Origin: Spisula solida
Lineage: Eukaryota; Mollusca; Bivalvia; Venerida; Mactridae
Assembly: GCA_947247005.1 (NCBI GenBank)
Contig: OX365944.1
Location: 7,390,501-7,454,500, forward strand
DNA length: 64,000 nt
Reading direction: 5' to 3'
Within the stretch, counting starts at the first letter, position 1. The number at the start of each line of letters is the position of its first letter. Positions 35,401 to 48,385 of this stretch are shown here, piece after piece. Made by a program: the position numbers and the translations under genes. The notes under the pieces are model-generated. The model was given only the letters and a program-made list of their open reading frames with translations, was not told where the DNA came from and searched no databases.

Positions 35401-38400
35401 TTTCAGGTTCATATAGAAAACAAGAATACAGCATTAGCAGCTGGTCTCTCCCTGGAATTAGGAAATGCCCTACAGGTCAGTTATGGAAATTAATTCTTTT
35501 TAATTCCGAGCATAGCCTTAATTTGCCAGTCAGCATTCTGCTGAAATATGGCAGGCATATGAGTGCCTCCACCTGTATTTGAACCTTGGTTGCCAGATTA
35601 GACGGAAAGTGCACTAACCATGTTCAGGACAGTAGTTATATAAATAAATATTGGAAAGTAAAAAATTGAATCTGTAAGTTTATTTTATGTGTGTATTTAT
35701 GAGAAAATTTACAGTGATTTATTTTAGGTAAATTGTTAAGTAAGTTCTGCAACTTATATTTATCCCTCTCTAGCGCCAAACAAAGGACTAGTACCATTTT
35801 TAACCAGATTTTCCAACGGAAAAAACTGGTTAATAGAATGGCGAATTCGGCTGGCGGGTGAGGAGCAAGTGTCCACAATTGGTTTCCAATTAATAACTTC
35901 AGTTAGGAATGAGATATAACATGATGAAAACCTTGCTTGGGATTGAAAGTGGGGTCGATGAGTTCAAGGGTCACTGTTACTAAAATAGAAAAAACGTTTT
36001 TCGCTCTATAACTTCAGTTAGGAATAAGATGGGATGATGAAACTTGCTGTATATGTAGCTTATATAAATATTTTTTTGGATTGAAAGTGGGGGCCTTTGG
36101 GGTCAAAGTGACTGTTACTAAAAATAGAAAAAAACTGTTACCCCTCTGTAACTTCAGTAAGTAATGAGTTATCATGATGAAACTTGCCATGTGGGTAGGT
36201 TATGTGAAAATGTCAATTGAGATTGGGGCTGGTGGTGTCTAGGCCACAGTTACAAAACAGGATGTATCATGTTTGCCAACTTATGCTTTGCCACCAAGAA
36301 AATCTGGTTTTCATGGAATGTTCCTGTGCCTCTTGAACTCAAAGCAGAAGGTCCTCTGCTAGGCTGTTAAGACAGTTGCATGTATTAATATATTATTGCT
36401 AGTTCTGTTAAGTAAACCACACTTCCTTGTTGACATATATTCAAGACTAAAGGTTGTTTCTGTTTTAGAAATTAAACAAGCCAGGTGAAGCTATGGCACA
36501 TTATCAAAGGGCTGCTGAACTACAGTCTCAGGTATGTGCATTTATGTCTATGAGCTATTTCTGTAAAATTTGTATAATTATTATTATGTGTCCCACATAA
36601 TGTACTGGGGAAGACATTCTAATTTTGTGCTGGATGTCACAAAGTATCCGTGCTTGTTCTTACTTGATACTTGAATACTTGATACCAAGCCTAGATGTCC
36701 ATAATGATATTGTCAGGAATTTCAGGGTGGATAATTTTTGCTGAAGTTATTGCCCTTTGTGAGAAACATACATTTTTGTGTTAAAACCCCTTTTAGTTTA
36801 TACTGAGAATGTCATTGGTAGTTCATGAAATTGTAACAGATCCGTTTCTGGTCTGCTTTAAGTATTTGCTGGTGTTTGTACCCACTCAGTTGGTTTGATC
36901 TGAGTGGTTACATACACTGTAATATTATAACCGGTGGTGTGTAGAGTATTGTGGTGGATTCCTTGTGTAGATCGTATAGTGGTTGTACGTACAATAAACT
37001 CAATATAATCAACTCTGACTAACTATAATAAGAACAACGCTAGGTAGCATGAACAGTCTTTAATTTAGTTAAGTTATGCAATAGTTCAATAAATGATATA
37101 TTTCAAAGCAATATAATAAGATGGATAGTTAAATAGCAATATAAACAGTATATATAAGACAAACTATCCTATAATTAAGTATTGTCCAGTGAAATATTCA
37201 CTGTAGGACAGTCGGACTAAAGGTTGGGTTCCAGAGACTAATCTCTGTCTTGTTTTGGATTTAAAGCCTAAGCTCTAGTGGTACTACTGACCAGGCGGTC
37301 AGCCAACCCGTACAATGAGTAGAGTGGAATTTTGGACTTATATAGCCAGAATATAGGTGACAAATCACTTCAGCCAACGAAAAACAAGTGCAATGATTAG
37401 AAATGCTTCAGTGATTTGTCTACCTATACCAAGTAATGTGTAGTATACAATTCACAAAGGTTTAGCACTGATTTAACATATAGAATTAAATCAGTCCTAC
37501 TACAAAATAATGCTTCTTATTCTTCAATTCTATGAAAATACTCAATTAAAAATTACAGCCCAACATAGATACAGTTACATTGGGCAAACATTAGAGATTT
37601 CAAAATATTTAAATTTTGTTCCTTCTTTTTCTACTTTAAATGTAAAACAAGTGTGCTGATAGTTTTTTATTTGATTTTTTTCAGCAATGATAATCATTAA
37701 GTATTGTATATTTAAAAAATTTTTTTGGTTTTGTTGTATTTTAGAGTCCTTTAGAGTGTCTAGTGTCGCTGGGATATGTTGCATCGTGTAAAATAGAGAC
37801 AAGTAAGTTTGATTTATGTTTGATGTATTCTTGTCTCTAGTTGATCCTCTTACCCTCACTATCAGTTGTTGACAAGGAACTGTCAATATTGTATCAGTGT
37901 TTATAGTGTTACAACAATAAACTTATCATAGAAAACCTTTTAGAAGATAAAAAAGGACACAGGGTAACTCGATGAAACTTGATCAGAATGGTTGCCTGTC
38001 TGAACTTCAATATATGGTTGTGACAAGTAATCTGCCTTGATGGCATAGTGGTAGAGCGCCCGCTTCAAATGTGAGATCCCAGGTCACATTGTATCAATGT
38101 TGATAAAAATTATTTTGGTATATCACCCTTGCTTGATACTCGCAATAGTTAGTTCCAGGAAACTGCTGGTTCGCCAGGTGTCAGGATAATGTGACTGGGT
38201 AGTCTCCATATGACTGTAATATTGTTGAACAGTGAGACTTGAAAAAATGAATAAAAATATCAAATAAGTGTTTGAACATTTCATGGTCAATGCCTCAACA
38301 AATCAGTAATTGCATATAAAATTATAAATGAAAATGATTGTACCATGTTTTACAGAGGACTATGATGGAGCATTAGGAGTGTTCACAGAAATGGCATATC

Positions 38401-41400
38401 TTGCCCAGGAAAGTGGAGGTATATAAACACCATTGTGTAATTTCATTGTAAATTTGTGCTACTTTATTCTGGTACAGTGTGTGTGCCTGGTCCCGATCTC
38501 CCGAAGCATCTCAAATTGAACTAAATCTCATCTCAAATATTATCATGTGTCTTTGAGTTAATTTCCATGAGAGGCATGACTTATAATTGGCATCACAAAA
38601 CAGAAACAGTATTCTGAGTTTATCACAGTACAATGTGCATGTTCTTTGGTATTTTGTGTAGGATTTTCTTGTGGCTCTTTTACTAGATTGTATGGACTAT
38701 TTTAAAAGTTTTGCCAAAAAAGATGGGACACATTAGTCTGAATTCAGCCAAAAATGGAAAAGTTCTTACCGAAGAGTGACATTGGGTCATCATAACTCTT
38801 TTGTTAATAAATAATTTTTCACGATTAATGAAATCAGAACCAACTATTGATTATTTATGATTGTTTATACATGTAGCAGATGTTTATGTTTTTACTTTGA
38901 ATTAGGTTCAAGCATGACAGGAAAGCCTATAGGTGCATATTGTGATATATTGGCACGATGTGAGATTACGAGAGTTCTTCTCCTCATGTTATTGCAGGTA
39001 TACCAAAACTTCAAGTGTTTAAAACTGTTTTACCCATTACACCATAAACACCTAATACATTTACCTGTAGTATCCTGATCAAAGACACGTAAAGCCTATG
39101 TCCCACTGAGGAATTTGTCATCGGCGATGTTCTCCCGATATCTTCAGATACCGCCCAATTCATCATGATTCCTCTTTATATCACAAATTGTCTCATGATT
39201 TCCCCATAACTTCCCCTAGACCACGATGAATGTGTTCCTGATGTCCTGATAACTAATTAATTTCCATTAGGAGTACATTGCCGATGCAAAAAATGCTCAG
39301 TGGGACCTACGCTTAAGATTTTGTTCATAATCTTCTTACAATGAATTTATGTACTGTATCCTGCGAAGAGACAGGTTATTGGAATATAATTGGAGATCCA
39401 CAGTGGTAAACTGATACTGTATGAAAAGGAGAAAAAGGCATAGAGAAAAGGGTTAATGCTATTCACTTTCGTCTAATATAGGGACTGTAAAGTAGTTATT
39501 GAATCAGACACAACTTGGGTTGAGCTCAGCTCTTTTTATGCCCTAGCATCTACTGATGCGAGAGGCATATAGTGATTGTCCCGTCTGTTCTTCATTTGTC
39601 TGTTCGTTACATAGAAAATGTTAACCAAAACTTTCCAGTTCTTGAAATTCAAATATTTTCGAAGTCCATCAAGGCATTGATTTTAAACTTGGCATACTTG
39701 TTGACCATCATGAACTCCTTACAGCCTTTTTATAGTAGAAATCCAACTCAACATGGCTTTAGCTTACCACATTTCAATTTTGGGTCTACACTTTTGCTTT
39801 TCTCAGTCATAACTTTCATGTTTGTCCAAATATTGTCCAACAACCTTATGTCAAAAATAATAACTCAGTCATGCATTTAAATTGGCACTTGAGTTCATTG
39901 TATAGAGGTTAGAATTGGTGCAATGTCACATGAGGTTAAAGCCAAGATTTCGGGTATAATACTTTAATCCTAGTATAGTACTTCAAAATATCTAACACTG
40001 AATTTCTCTGACATCATGTGTATTTATGTTATAGCCAACCCCACAAAGAATTCGACCAGAACATGCACAGACATTGGAAAAATATGCATGGGAATCATCG
40101 GAGGATAATACTATAGGTAATCCCAGTCTTGAACTGTACAGGGGTTTGCTGCACTAGAATGAACTTTTCTGCAGAAAATAAAAGTTATTTGATAAAAAAA
40201 TACCAAGTATTGACTGAGTTATAGTCATTTGAAATTTCATATGCAGAATTTTAACAATAAAACAATGTTTGAAACAGAGTTATGGTAAAGGGATGTGTGC
40301 TAATGGCACCCAAAACAGAAAGGCATCTTATTTTCAGGATTGGGCATTATGCCTCAGTAGAACCTCTGTGTACATGTCATATAATGCTGCTAGTATCCAA
40401 GTAGACTAAAGCCTTTATCATTTACTATGTATTATTAGACATATACTGGTAAATTTGTTTAATTCTAATTTATGGCAGAAATCTGTACAATAAATACCAT
40501 AATCTCAGCCACTAAAGATCAGATATGTTATATTTTAGTTTATTTTTGTATCTGCTGAAAGCTATTAAATATTAATATATAATAATTCTGAGTTAGTTAA
40601 GGTTTTAAAGAGATGTTGAAAAATTATCATGTAGTTAATTAAGATAAATAAGAATTGTCATTATGATTAATTAGTTGAATATTGGCCTTTACGAGTTTAT
40701 ACTAATTGATTAAAGGTTGAGTGTGAATATACTAATCACTCTTGACATTTCTTTCCTTGATGTTATCCATCACCAAGAGGCTACAGTTTTCCTTTTATGC
40801 TGAGCATAGGGAATTTTTGGTACCATTTTATTTCGTCTTTGGTATGACGTGGCCTTGGATCGAACCCAGACCTTCTGCCCTAGGCTGTTGAGGAGGCGGT
40901 TTTTGGGCTGAAGACAATTGTAGTAGTGCTAGTATGATTATCCTGATGGCCTTTACTTACATAGATCAGATATGGTCAAGTTCACACATTGGATATAGTC
41001 ATGAATGTCCTTGTCTAATTGTCTATTTTCGTATTTGTAGCCCAGTTCTTAAATGAGGATGTATTCTTGATGCTACAATCTGTTGTGGTATGTATATATG
41101 TAATGATGTTCTTTGTGTATTAAATACCAGCAATGATCTAAAGATTTTATCACTAATTTTCATGACCTTTCACCATCATTATATGTCTTGTAGTGGTTAT
41201 ATATTTGTACAAGTTTATGTAATACTATTTACAATAATGTATTGGATTAAAAAAATTGTTAGAATAAAGTGACTGTGTATTCTGTACTCGGGTGCCTGTT
41301 GGTTGTTTGTAAAACAGGTTTCATTGGCTAGCCACCTCTATGTTTCTTTATATAGAGGATCTTGCATGAGTGCTCATTACATACGAGTTTTATTAAACAA

Positions 41401-42213
41401 GTGGACAACATGGTATGACACAAGGCTTTGCCGAGTGTCATATTGTTTTTGTCGACGAGTTTAATACAACTCGTATGTAATGAGCACGAATGTTAGATTC
41501 TATTTATCAAATAACCTTAGAATACGCTCATTATTGTTCAAAAGGATGATGTATGCTGCATATGTTTCAGCCACAATTCAGCGGTACAATGAGCGCGACG
41601 TCATGGCGACGTTGATATTATCCTGACGTCATTGACGGATCAATGCATGGATTTAAATATTTATTGCACAGTCTGGGGGTGCCGAACGATATTTACGGCA
41701 CGGCTTTATTGCACTCCTGGACCGCAGGTTATGTGATAAAACAATTTCATTTACCGTCTTTGTTGTTGAATGGTTGGGACCATCAAAGTTGGAGGTCCAA
41801 GGTTTGAAGGTGTTTGCTCTGATATGGTGGATTGATGAGGCAATAGGCTGGTGGTTGGTAAGCTGCCACCTACTTAAATAATGGTCACCAAAATTAATGC
41901 TTATACTGCCCGGTGCCTGGTATTGAAGAACAAGAATTGGAACATAATGTGATCAGAACATACCTGTAGGTGTCACATTGGTCAAATTGGCTGGTTCTTT
42001 TAATAGGGGTGACACTATATTACTTTAATAAACTGATAAAACATAAATTATATGTGTTTATGTTTCTATTTATAGATGGCGTGTCAGTCACATGATTTAG
42101 AAGCTCTACAAGCCATACAGGTAGAACTGTGGACGAAGCTATCAGCAGAACAGAATGATTTGTTGTACTTTGTTATACAAGAGTTATCTCATCCATCTGG
42201 AGAGGGACTGTAG
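32426..42213 (+). CDS. F8A1: Huntingtin-associated protein HAP40 (F8A), complete 12-exon gene
   Basis: In vertebrates HAP40 is the 40-kDa alpha-helical (TPR-like) partner that clamps huntingtin and is linked to Rab5 endosome motility. Exons: 32426-32484, 33669-33715, 34111-34183, 34498-34657, 35407-35475, 36469-36531, 37745-37802, 38356-38418, 38906-38997, 40035-40116, 41041-41087, 42076-42213. All introns are GT/AG and the sum is 951 nt (316 residues plus TAG). Family signatures: KKRFLKRPNVAEGCEQY at the N-terminus, CHLAQARCEHTL, AMAHYQRAAELQ, RCEITRVLLLMLLQP, RPEHAQTLEKYAWE, and the C-terminal LLYFVIQELSHPSGEGL. It is shorter than the 371-residue human protein because the proline-rich linker between helical blocks is nearly absent. 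The start ATG is in exon 1, followed by MEKDADILGKYRAVSNKLKK, matching the family start. Mammalian F8A is intronless; this copy is split 12 ways. It is divergent from YARS2. Confidence 0.94.
32635..32845 (-). mobile_element. tRNA-derived SINE in HAP40 intron 1
   Basis: Minus copy of the 21262 family: CTCGACACCTCATTCCTGAT, GTACCATTTTTATTTCGTCT and B-box complement GGGATCGAACCC. Confidence 0.8.
34856..35085. mobile_element. CAGGGGTCC-family MITE, 230-bp copy in HAP40 intron
   Basis: CAGGGGTCCTAC at left, GTAGAACCCCTG at right, GGCATTATGCCTCAGTAG near the right end. One of the most complete copies. Confidence 0.8.
35885..36265. repeat. ~125-bp tandem repeat, three units, HAP40 intron 5
   Basis: Units contain AACTTCAGTTAGGAATGAGA, GATTGAAAGTGGGG and CACTGTTACTAAAATAGAAA. 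Confidence 0.75.
38034..38100 (+). mobile_element. tRNA-like SINE head
   Basis: A box TGGCATAGTGG with CCCGCTTCAAATGTGAGATC; the B box is worn. In HAP40 intron 7. A different head (GGTCCAGTGGTAAGAGC) is at 22240-22310. Confidence 0.5.
40139..40368. mobile_element. CAGGGGTCC-family MITE in HAP40 intron
   Basis: Left end CAGGGGTTTGCTGCAC, right end GTAGAACCTCTG; interior ATTTGAAATTTCATATGC matches the family. Confidence 0.7.
40695..40880 (-). mobile_element. tRNA-derived SINE in HAP40 intron 10
   Basis: Same family: GAGTTTATACTAATTGATTA tail, GTACCATTTTATTTCGTCTT, B-box complement GGATCGAACCCAG. The A-box end is degraded. Confidence 0.75.
41370..41487. mobile_element. 118-bp palindromic MITE, HAP40 intron 11
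   Basis: GTGCTCATTACATACGAGTT at left and AACTCGTATGTAATGAGCAC at right, a perfect 20-bp pair extended by an imperfect TATTAAAC/GTTTAATA. Confidence 0.8.
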
Positions 42214-42279
42214 GGAAACATGTGTGTGATAAGCTGGTTGGAATCAGTGGATGTCCGATGTGTATCAACATGTTGATAG

Positions 42280-42514
42280 CCAGGCCCCATCTTAATCTGA
42301 GCAAGATCTCATCTCAAATATTGGCATGTGTCTTTACGTTTTGATACAAGGCCAGACTCAAAATTCGCAACACAAAACAAAAACACTATTCTTAATTTTT
42401 CAAAGTAAAAATTAAAGAGCTTGAAAATTTATCTCAAATCCTGGCTCTGATTTGAGCAAAATCTCAATTTGTGATAAGATTTCTACTTGAAATGCTTTGG
42501 GAGATTGGGCCTGG
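42280..42514. mobile_element. CCAGGCCC-ended MITE in the HAP40 3' flank
   Basis: CCAGGCCCCATC at left, GATTGGGCCTGG at right; interior ATCTCATCTCAAATATTGGC is shared with 38490-38640. Confidence 0.6.
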
Positions 42515-42569
42515 TGTATGTTGTCGGTCCATTGTGCATTGACAACTGTTTGGTTTTAGAACTATTATA

Positions 42570-42722
42570 CAGTAGAACTTTGATGCCTCAAACTAATTTC
42601 AGACCAGAAAATAGTTTGCACTATTTATCTGTATCAAGGACTGTATGCAACTACTTCAATATACTTCCAGGACCAAAAAATCTGTTTAAGGTTTCTAGAG
42701 TGTTTGAGGCTCAACTGTTCAA
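42570..42722. mobile_element. Possible pogo-like MITE
   Basis: ACAGTAGAACTTTGATGCCT at left and TTTGAGGCTCAACTGT at right; imperfect inverted ends. Similar CAGTAGAATCTATACTCC ends occur at 63369. Confidence 0.4.
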
Positions 42723-44482
42723 GGCATAGACATTATGCTGTATTCTGTGAAAAACTCTACCAGGGATGTGTTTGTCTAATTCTGCTAAAATGGCAGCATA
42801 TTCAGGTGAGCGAAACAAGGTCATCATGACTTTTCCTGTTAAATAACGAAGACATCTTGTCTTTACATTAAGTACTAATAAATGTGCAATATCTGTTTTT
42901 AACAAACTTGGTTTGTTCATATAGTGTATCTAAGTTTATTGGTTTGAAATAATGTGCTGTTTGAATGGTATGGTATATGTTCACCCTTATCTCCATATAT
43001 ACACCAACTCATGCCCCTATACTATATCCATCATCAATAATTTATTATTTTCCAATAGTGAGTACAAGTTGGTAGGGGAGACAACCCAATTATTGAAATT
43101 GACTTAGAAAAGTCATCTTATCAAGGGAGATCATTGTTGATAATTGCATATAAGACATGTACACATTATAGCTCAACTCTTATCAGAATAGTGTTAATGT
43201 TGGTTGTTGTGTGTACAGAGTAAAGGGTTAAAGCAGTCGCATGTTTCTTTTGTTAGTTTATGTACAAGTTGTACTTTATTTCTGTCTGTAAAATATTGTT
43301 TTCATGTATCAGGTTATTTTTGTGAAATTTTGCAAATCTTAATTTTTCATATCTAATTTTCATGGAAGTTTTAGCATCATTTGTTCATATATCAAATCAA
43401 GATAAACCCATGTACAGATACAAGTTTGTTCTATATGAGAGCACGAAAGTAAAACATGTTTAAATCATTAAATTAAATGAATGTAGTATTTTGATAAAAA
43501 CCAATCAACTGCTTGATTACCAAAATGTTATTGAAAAGGTACAATCAGACAAAAGGTAAATGCAAAGATTTTCAAACTGTACATGTTTATGAAAGATTGT
43601 CGTATCAATCACAAGCAACATATTACTAGCAAAATTGATTTATTGCTCCCACCCAGATATGAGGTTTATATGGAGTCATGTTTTTATTTGTTCATCCACT
43701 GTAGATAAAATCTGTGCTTTTTCTCTGCAACCATGGGTTAGATTTCAATGAAACTTCACAGGACCCTGGACCTATCTAAGTCCGAGCAGTATCTGAGGGT
43801 ATTTATCAGTTCCAGTGATAGGTTTTGTTGTGAAGTGTGACATGAATGTAGTTTTTATCTAGTGATAATATTATGTACCTATCTTTATTATATGCTAACA
43901 ATGGAGATTTGTCAGTGAAAATAACACTGTTTTAGAAGCGGGTTCCAGTACCGCACATAAAAAGAAATGTAACGTTACAGCGCTGGGCTTTAAAATATGG
44001 GTAACATCATCATGACAACATAGTGATGTTCCAATTTTAACGTGATTTTTTCAATTAAGCCAATTACTGTACCATTGAGAAATTGAAGCGTATAATAAAC
44101 AGAAAATTTTCACATCAAATTAAAACAAATATTTCTGTGATCACTTGGTGAATTAAAATTCAATCCTAAACCTTCATGACCCTGTGACCTGTGTGACCTA
44201 GATGTAGATCTACAGAATGTTAGTTGTGGTTAAACATTCCAATTATTGTTTGTATGTTGCCATAAATTGTCTGTCATGTAATACCTGTTTATATTCATTC
44301 ACGAAATTTCAAGACAATTTTACTTAATGGACAAGGATGTTTCGAATGATGATCAATAATTATTGTATGGTTAAAATTATCATGTACTATTAATTATAGA
44401 AGTAAACCATTTATTTGTCCATTTGTGTTTGTATTTGCTTTATACCTCTTTACCCGTTTCACTTAATTGTATCCAATTCGCT

Positions 44483-44714
44483 GGCTTAGAATTAGAAGGT
44501 CATCAGTACGAAATAAATATTTTGATAAAAAATAGTCTAAAAATTTCTCTTTACTTATGGAAAAACAAGCTTTTTAAACTTCAGTTTTGTTAACATGACC
44601 ACTACCGATTTTCATGAAAATAAGCTCATGAGAAGCGCCCCGAGATGCAGATTTCAAATATGCATGAGCTTTATAAGGTCGTAAGTAGTACTCATAACCT
44701 TATAATTCTAAGCC
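44483..44714. mobile_element. GGCTTAGAATTAGAAGGT MITE, uninterrupted copy
   Basis: 232 bp with the same 18-20 bp inverted ends as 3703-4272 and no insertion. A third partial copy is at 21110-21178. Confidence 0.85.
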
Positions 44715-45075
44715 AGCGAATTCATGACTTGAGCTTACTCTCCAATAAACTGTGATTGATATTTGATAACCAGGCCCCGATCTTTCGGTTTCCATGTACC
44801 GCAATTTCAGTTAATCTCAGATTGAAGGAAGTTGTGTCCACAAGAATGTTTCACTATACATGTATAAACACCAGGCCAAAAAAAGAAAAGTCTGCTGTAT
44901 AGTTGAAAGTACTCAATAATTACACCATAATTTCAATTCATTTAGAAACACCCTTTATTACTAAGAATAACTTAAAGTACTGATATCATGCATAAATGAA
45001 GCTTTCAGATGCTGTAAACGGTAGACATGTAACCCATGTTTGTTCTGGTATTTGACTGATCGAGAAGAAAACACA

Positions 45076-45825
45076 GGAAACCAAAGCAGTTATTAGCTTA
45101 AAATCATCATGGTCAGAAAGAATGACAAGCTGTGAAGTAAATTGTATTGGTAAATTACGCACTTATGCTTTGTTTAAGAACATTTTTGAACATGAATTAT
45201 ACCTTGATGTTATAACTGTACCTGAAATAAGATCTTACTACACTAAATTTAGAATCAGTGCACATAAATTACAAATAGAAATTGGTAGGTACAACAATAC
45301 TCCTGTTTCACAGAGATTATGCAGGATTTGTGCTCTAGGGGAACTGGAAGATGAACTACACTTCATGTTGTATGCCCTAAATATCAGTCTTTAAGGAATG
45401 TATATTTGGACGAAACATCCCAGATTTGTAAAAACCTTAACTCTATCTCTAGAAGACAAATTGATATTCTTGTTAAGTAATGAAAATCATGAAATTTTTA
45501 AAAGAACAGCTGAATATATTTGGTTCTGCTACAACTCGAGGCTAAACCAGCTTAATAGCCCTGTGTAATGTGCATTTCAATTCAATTGTGTATTTTGATA
45601 ACGTTTGTTTATATAATTAGTAAAGTAAAAATAAAGGCATTTTAAATGACAAACATAATTTTCTGTTATACTAACCCTTAGTTAATTGTATTGCTACTAA
45701 TCAGAATCAAGCCTGTGTTACTTTATATATATTATGTTCTTGTACATTGTACATCTGCTATTGTGTGATTTATATGCCCGAGAGGGCCCATGATTGGAAA
45801 TAAAATTTATTCTATTCATGCATGT
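45076..45825 (+). pseudogene. 3' fragment of a second LINE (reverse transcriptase C-terminal region)
   Basis: The stretch from 45110 translates as KLRTYALFKNIFEHELYLDV, ISAHKLQIEIGRYNN, RLCRICALGELEDELHF; after a frame change near 45394 come LLSNENHEIFKRTAEYIWFC and RLNQLNSPV. This Cys/His-bearing post-RT tail is common in animal LINE ORF2 proteins. It ends with an AATAAA-like 3' region near 45805-45815. It is frame-broken and only the last ~150 residues remain. Confidence 0.75.
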
Positions 45826-45889
45826 GCTTGATGGCAATTAGTAGCTTCAATTAACAGTATTGCCATTATTGTTAACTGCATAATCAATA

Positions 45890-46147
45890 TAGGGCCTTTT
45901 ACTGTTCATCATGACCAACCTTCATTTAAAGTTTGAAAATCCTGGGCCAAAACCGTTCTCGAGTTATTGATTGGAAAGGTCACGGTGACCTATTGACCTC
46001 AAAATCAACAGGGGTCATCTATTGTTGATGACCAACCTCCATGTGAAATTTGAAGATCCTGGGCCAAACTGGTCTATAGACCTACTGACCGACCAACATT
46101 AGCAAAAAAATATATTACTCATCTTCTAAGACCGAAGGGGGTATAAT
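45890..46147. repeat. Partial copy of the AGGTCA-rich repeat
   Basis: Contains GACCAACCTTCATTTAAAGT, a perfect AGGTCACGGTGACCT palindrome at 45977-45991, ACCTCAAAATCAACAGGGGT and a degraded CCGACC tail. Confidence 0.75.
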
Positions 46148-46200
46148 ACTGCATACCATAAGAGTTCTAGTAGTCTCAAAATTAAAGCTTTATATTTAAG

Positions 46201-46342
46201 AAATAAACTATGAAAAACGGTTGTATACCGGCCGTTATACAATGATTTGTCGTTCTACGGCCTTCGTGGTTAATTCCTAAGCGTCAGAACTCCCAAACCA
46301 TTGTATAACAGCCGGTATACAACGGTTTTTCATAGTTTATTT
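46201..46342. mobile_element. 142-bp near-perfect palindrome (MITE)
   Basis: Arms of about 43 bp: AAATAAACTATGAAAAACGG..CATTGTATAACAG with AACGGTTTTTCATAGTTTAT at right; one-base offset. A related TTGTATATCGGCCGATATAC lies at 46444-46463. Confidence 0.85.
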
Positions 46343-47770
46343 CGATTCTAACATTATTTAAACCCGGAATTATATATAAAGCCAGTGTTATTTTGCGAGA
46401 TCTATGTTGCTTTGGTTACTTGTTTACCTACATGTCACTTTCATTGTATATCGGCCGATATACGTTATGATTTTTTCTTTGTCTGTATAGGCAAAATTGC
46501 CGGTCATGTTAGAATAAAATATGTTTCGTTCTTGCCTGGTTTATATGGCCCTTATTTTTGACAAAATCATTGCAATACAGTTATATTCTTTCCTGCTAGC
46601 ACATCAACATATCTGCGAAAGTTTGAAGCAAAAATCCTGCCTAAACTGCAGAACTTGTGTCCACAAGAACTTTTCTTCAATATCATGTGAACAAGGCAGT
46701 CCAAAAGATAGCGATAATCCACCGCCGCATTAATGGACAGTAAAATCGTCTTTATTAATTACACATTTGCTATGAGTTTCATGCAATTGGGTGTTAAAAA
46801 GTTGTCGAGGGACACAAAAAGAGTTTCATGCAATACCGCCCAGGCATTAAAAAGTGATGCAGCAGACACGAAATGTAAGGTTCAAACCTTTGACCTTGTG
46901 TTGGTCACCTGACAGAGATGGGCCTACAATAACCATTCATTAACTAGCTGCAGGTGACCAAACCCATCGCATCAGTTTCCGTCGGGTTTCAAACCTTCTA
47001 TCTTCCGCTTCAAAGACGGACACACCAACCTGTTGAACCACTAAGCCTCCGCCGTGGTATATGCTACATGTGTGATATGACACATGCAGCAACAGTAACA
47101 ACTAACAACACACAGAAAGACACAGAACTAGATTACGTATATTTATCAGTTTATTCTGAATGTAAAAGAATCTGATTACTGTAATACTATACTTGGTTGT
47201 ATAAAACCAACAACATGATTCATGTATAACAACATGTACAGTTAGGCATATACAATTTAACATTATACTTATAGCAATTCACAAGAATACCTGGTGAAAT
47301 TTCAAAAAAGTATGTGCATAATATGTTATTGAATGACAGAATTGAACCGAGGCGTTAGAATATTCCGTGATCTCTCTTTGTTAATCACAGCATGCTAGAC
47401 AAAACAGTGCAGCTGCTGATAGTGATTTTTCATTTTGTTGAAAACTTACATATTTTCCCTTAAACTGGTGTATGTTTCACAGAAAAGCGCTATAGAAATA
47501 AATTTCTGTTTTCCAATGTTGACAATTTTTTTTTTATTTGTAGCTTTTAGTGCAAATAACAATTAATTTATACAGAAAAGTTAATTCTTTTCTGTGCACC
47601 AAATTCGGATTTCCGGAATTTTTTGGAAATGTAGAACCCCTGCTTGCTGAAGATAATCAGTCTCACGTTAATTCTGTCATACAATATTACCTATTTTTTG
47701 ATAGAACAGCGAATGAACTATTTGCGTAGATATGATGACTAGTACTGTGAACAACAAACACGCTGCAACC

Positions 47771-48154
47771 AGTGTCAGATCAACCCGGAGTCGGATCAAC
47801 CCAGTGTTGGATCAACCAAATGTCGGATCAACCCTTTATTGGATCAATCCAGTGTCAGATCAACCTAGTGTCGGATCAACCCGGTGTTGGATCAATCGAG
47901 TGTTGGATTAACCTAGTGTTGGATTAACCCGGTGTCGGATCAACCCGTTGTCGGATCAACCCAGTGTTGGATCAACCAAGTGTCGGATCAACCCGGTGTT
48001 GGATCAATCCAGTGTCAGATCAACCTAGTGTTGGATTAACCTGGTGTCGGACCAACCCTGTGTCGGATCAACCCGGTGTTGGATCAATCCAGTGTCAGAT
48101 CAACCTAGACTTGGATTAACCCGGTGTCGGATCAACCCAGTGTAAAATCAACCT
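47771..48154. repeat. 16-bp minisatellite, 24 copies
   Basis: Unit AGTGTCGGATCAACCC with C/T and A/G drift; 384 bp equals exactly 24 units. Not a coding frame. Confidence 0.92.
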
Positions 48155-48385
48155 ATCATTATGCAAACTCAAAACAGCAGCATGATTAATACAATGGTAA
48201 ATATAAACGTATAAATACAACCATAACAGTGCAATCACAAAACAACAGCTATTTATATAATTAGTAAAATACAACAAATTAAATTGCTGAAAATCGTTCT
48301 AAAATCTGGGGAATGAAACTTCTCAGGAAAACCCAAGTTACAATATGAGCTGTGTCTCGACACACTAAAGCTGCTGTTGAGAGTC

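Larger units (their letters stand above)
42214..45075. other. HAP40 3' UTR and intergenic, no gene seen
   Basis: Short open frames only. No AATAAA was chosen with confidence for HAP40. Contains the MITEs listed and a dispersed-repeat scrap near 43700-43780. Confidence 0.5.

Noticed and set aside
39572..39880. 102-residue plus-strand frame in a HAP40 intron
   Set aside because: Lies in a dispersed repeat (AGAGGCATATAGTGATTG type), with no domain; not joined to HAP40 exons.
47771..48154. CRISPR-like regular array
   Set aside because: 16-bp units are contiguous with no spacers and the genome is eukaryotic; it is a minisatellite.
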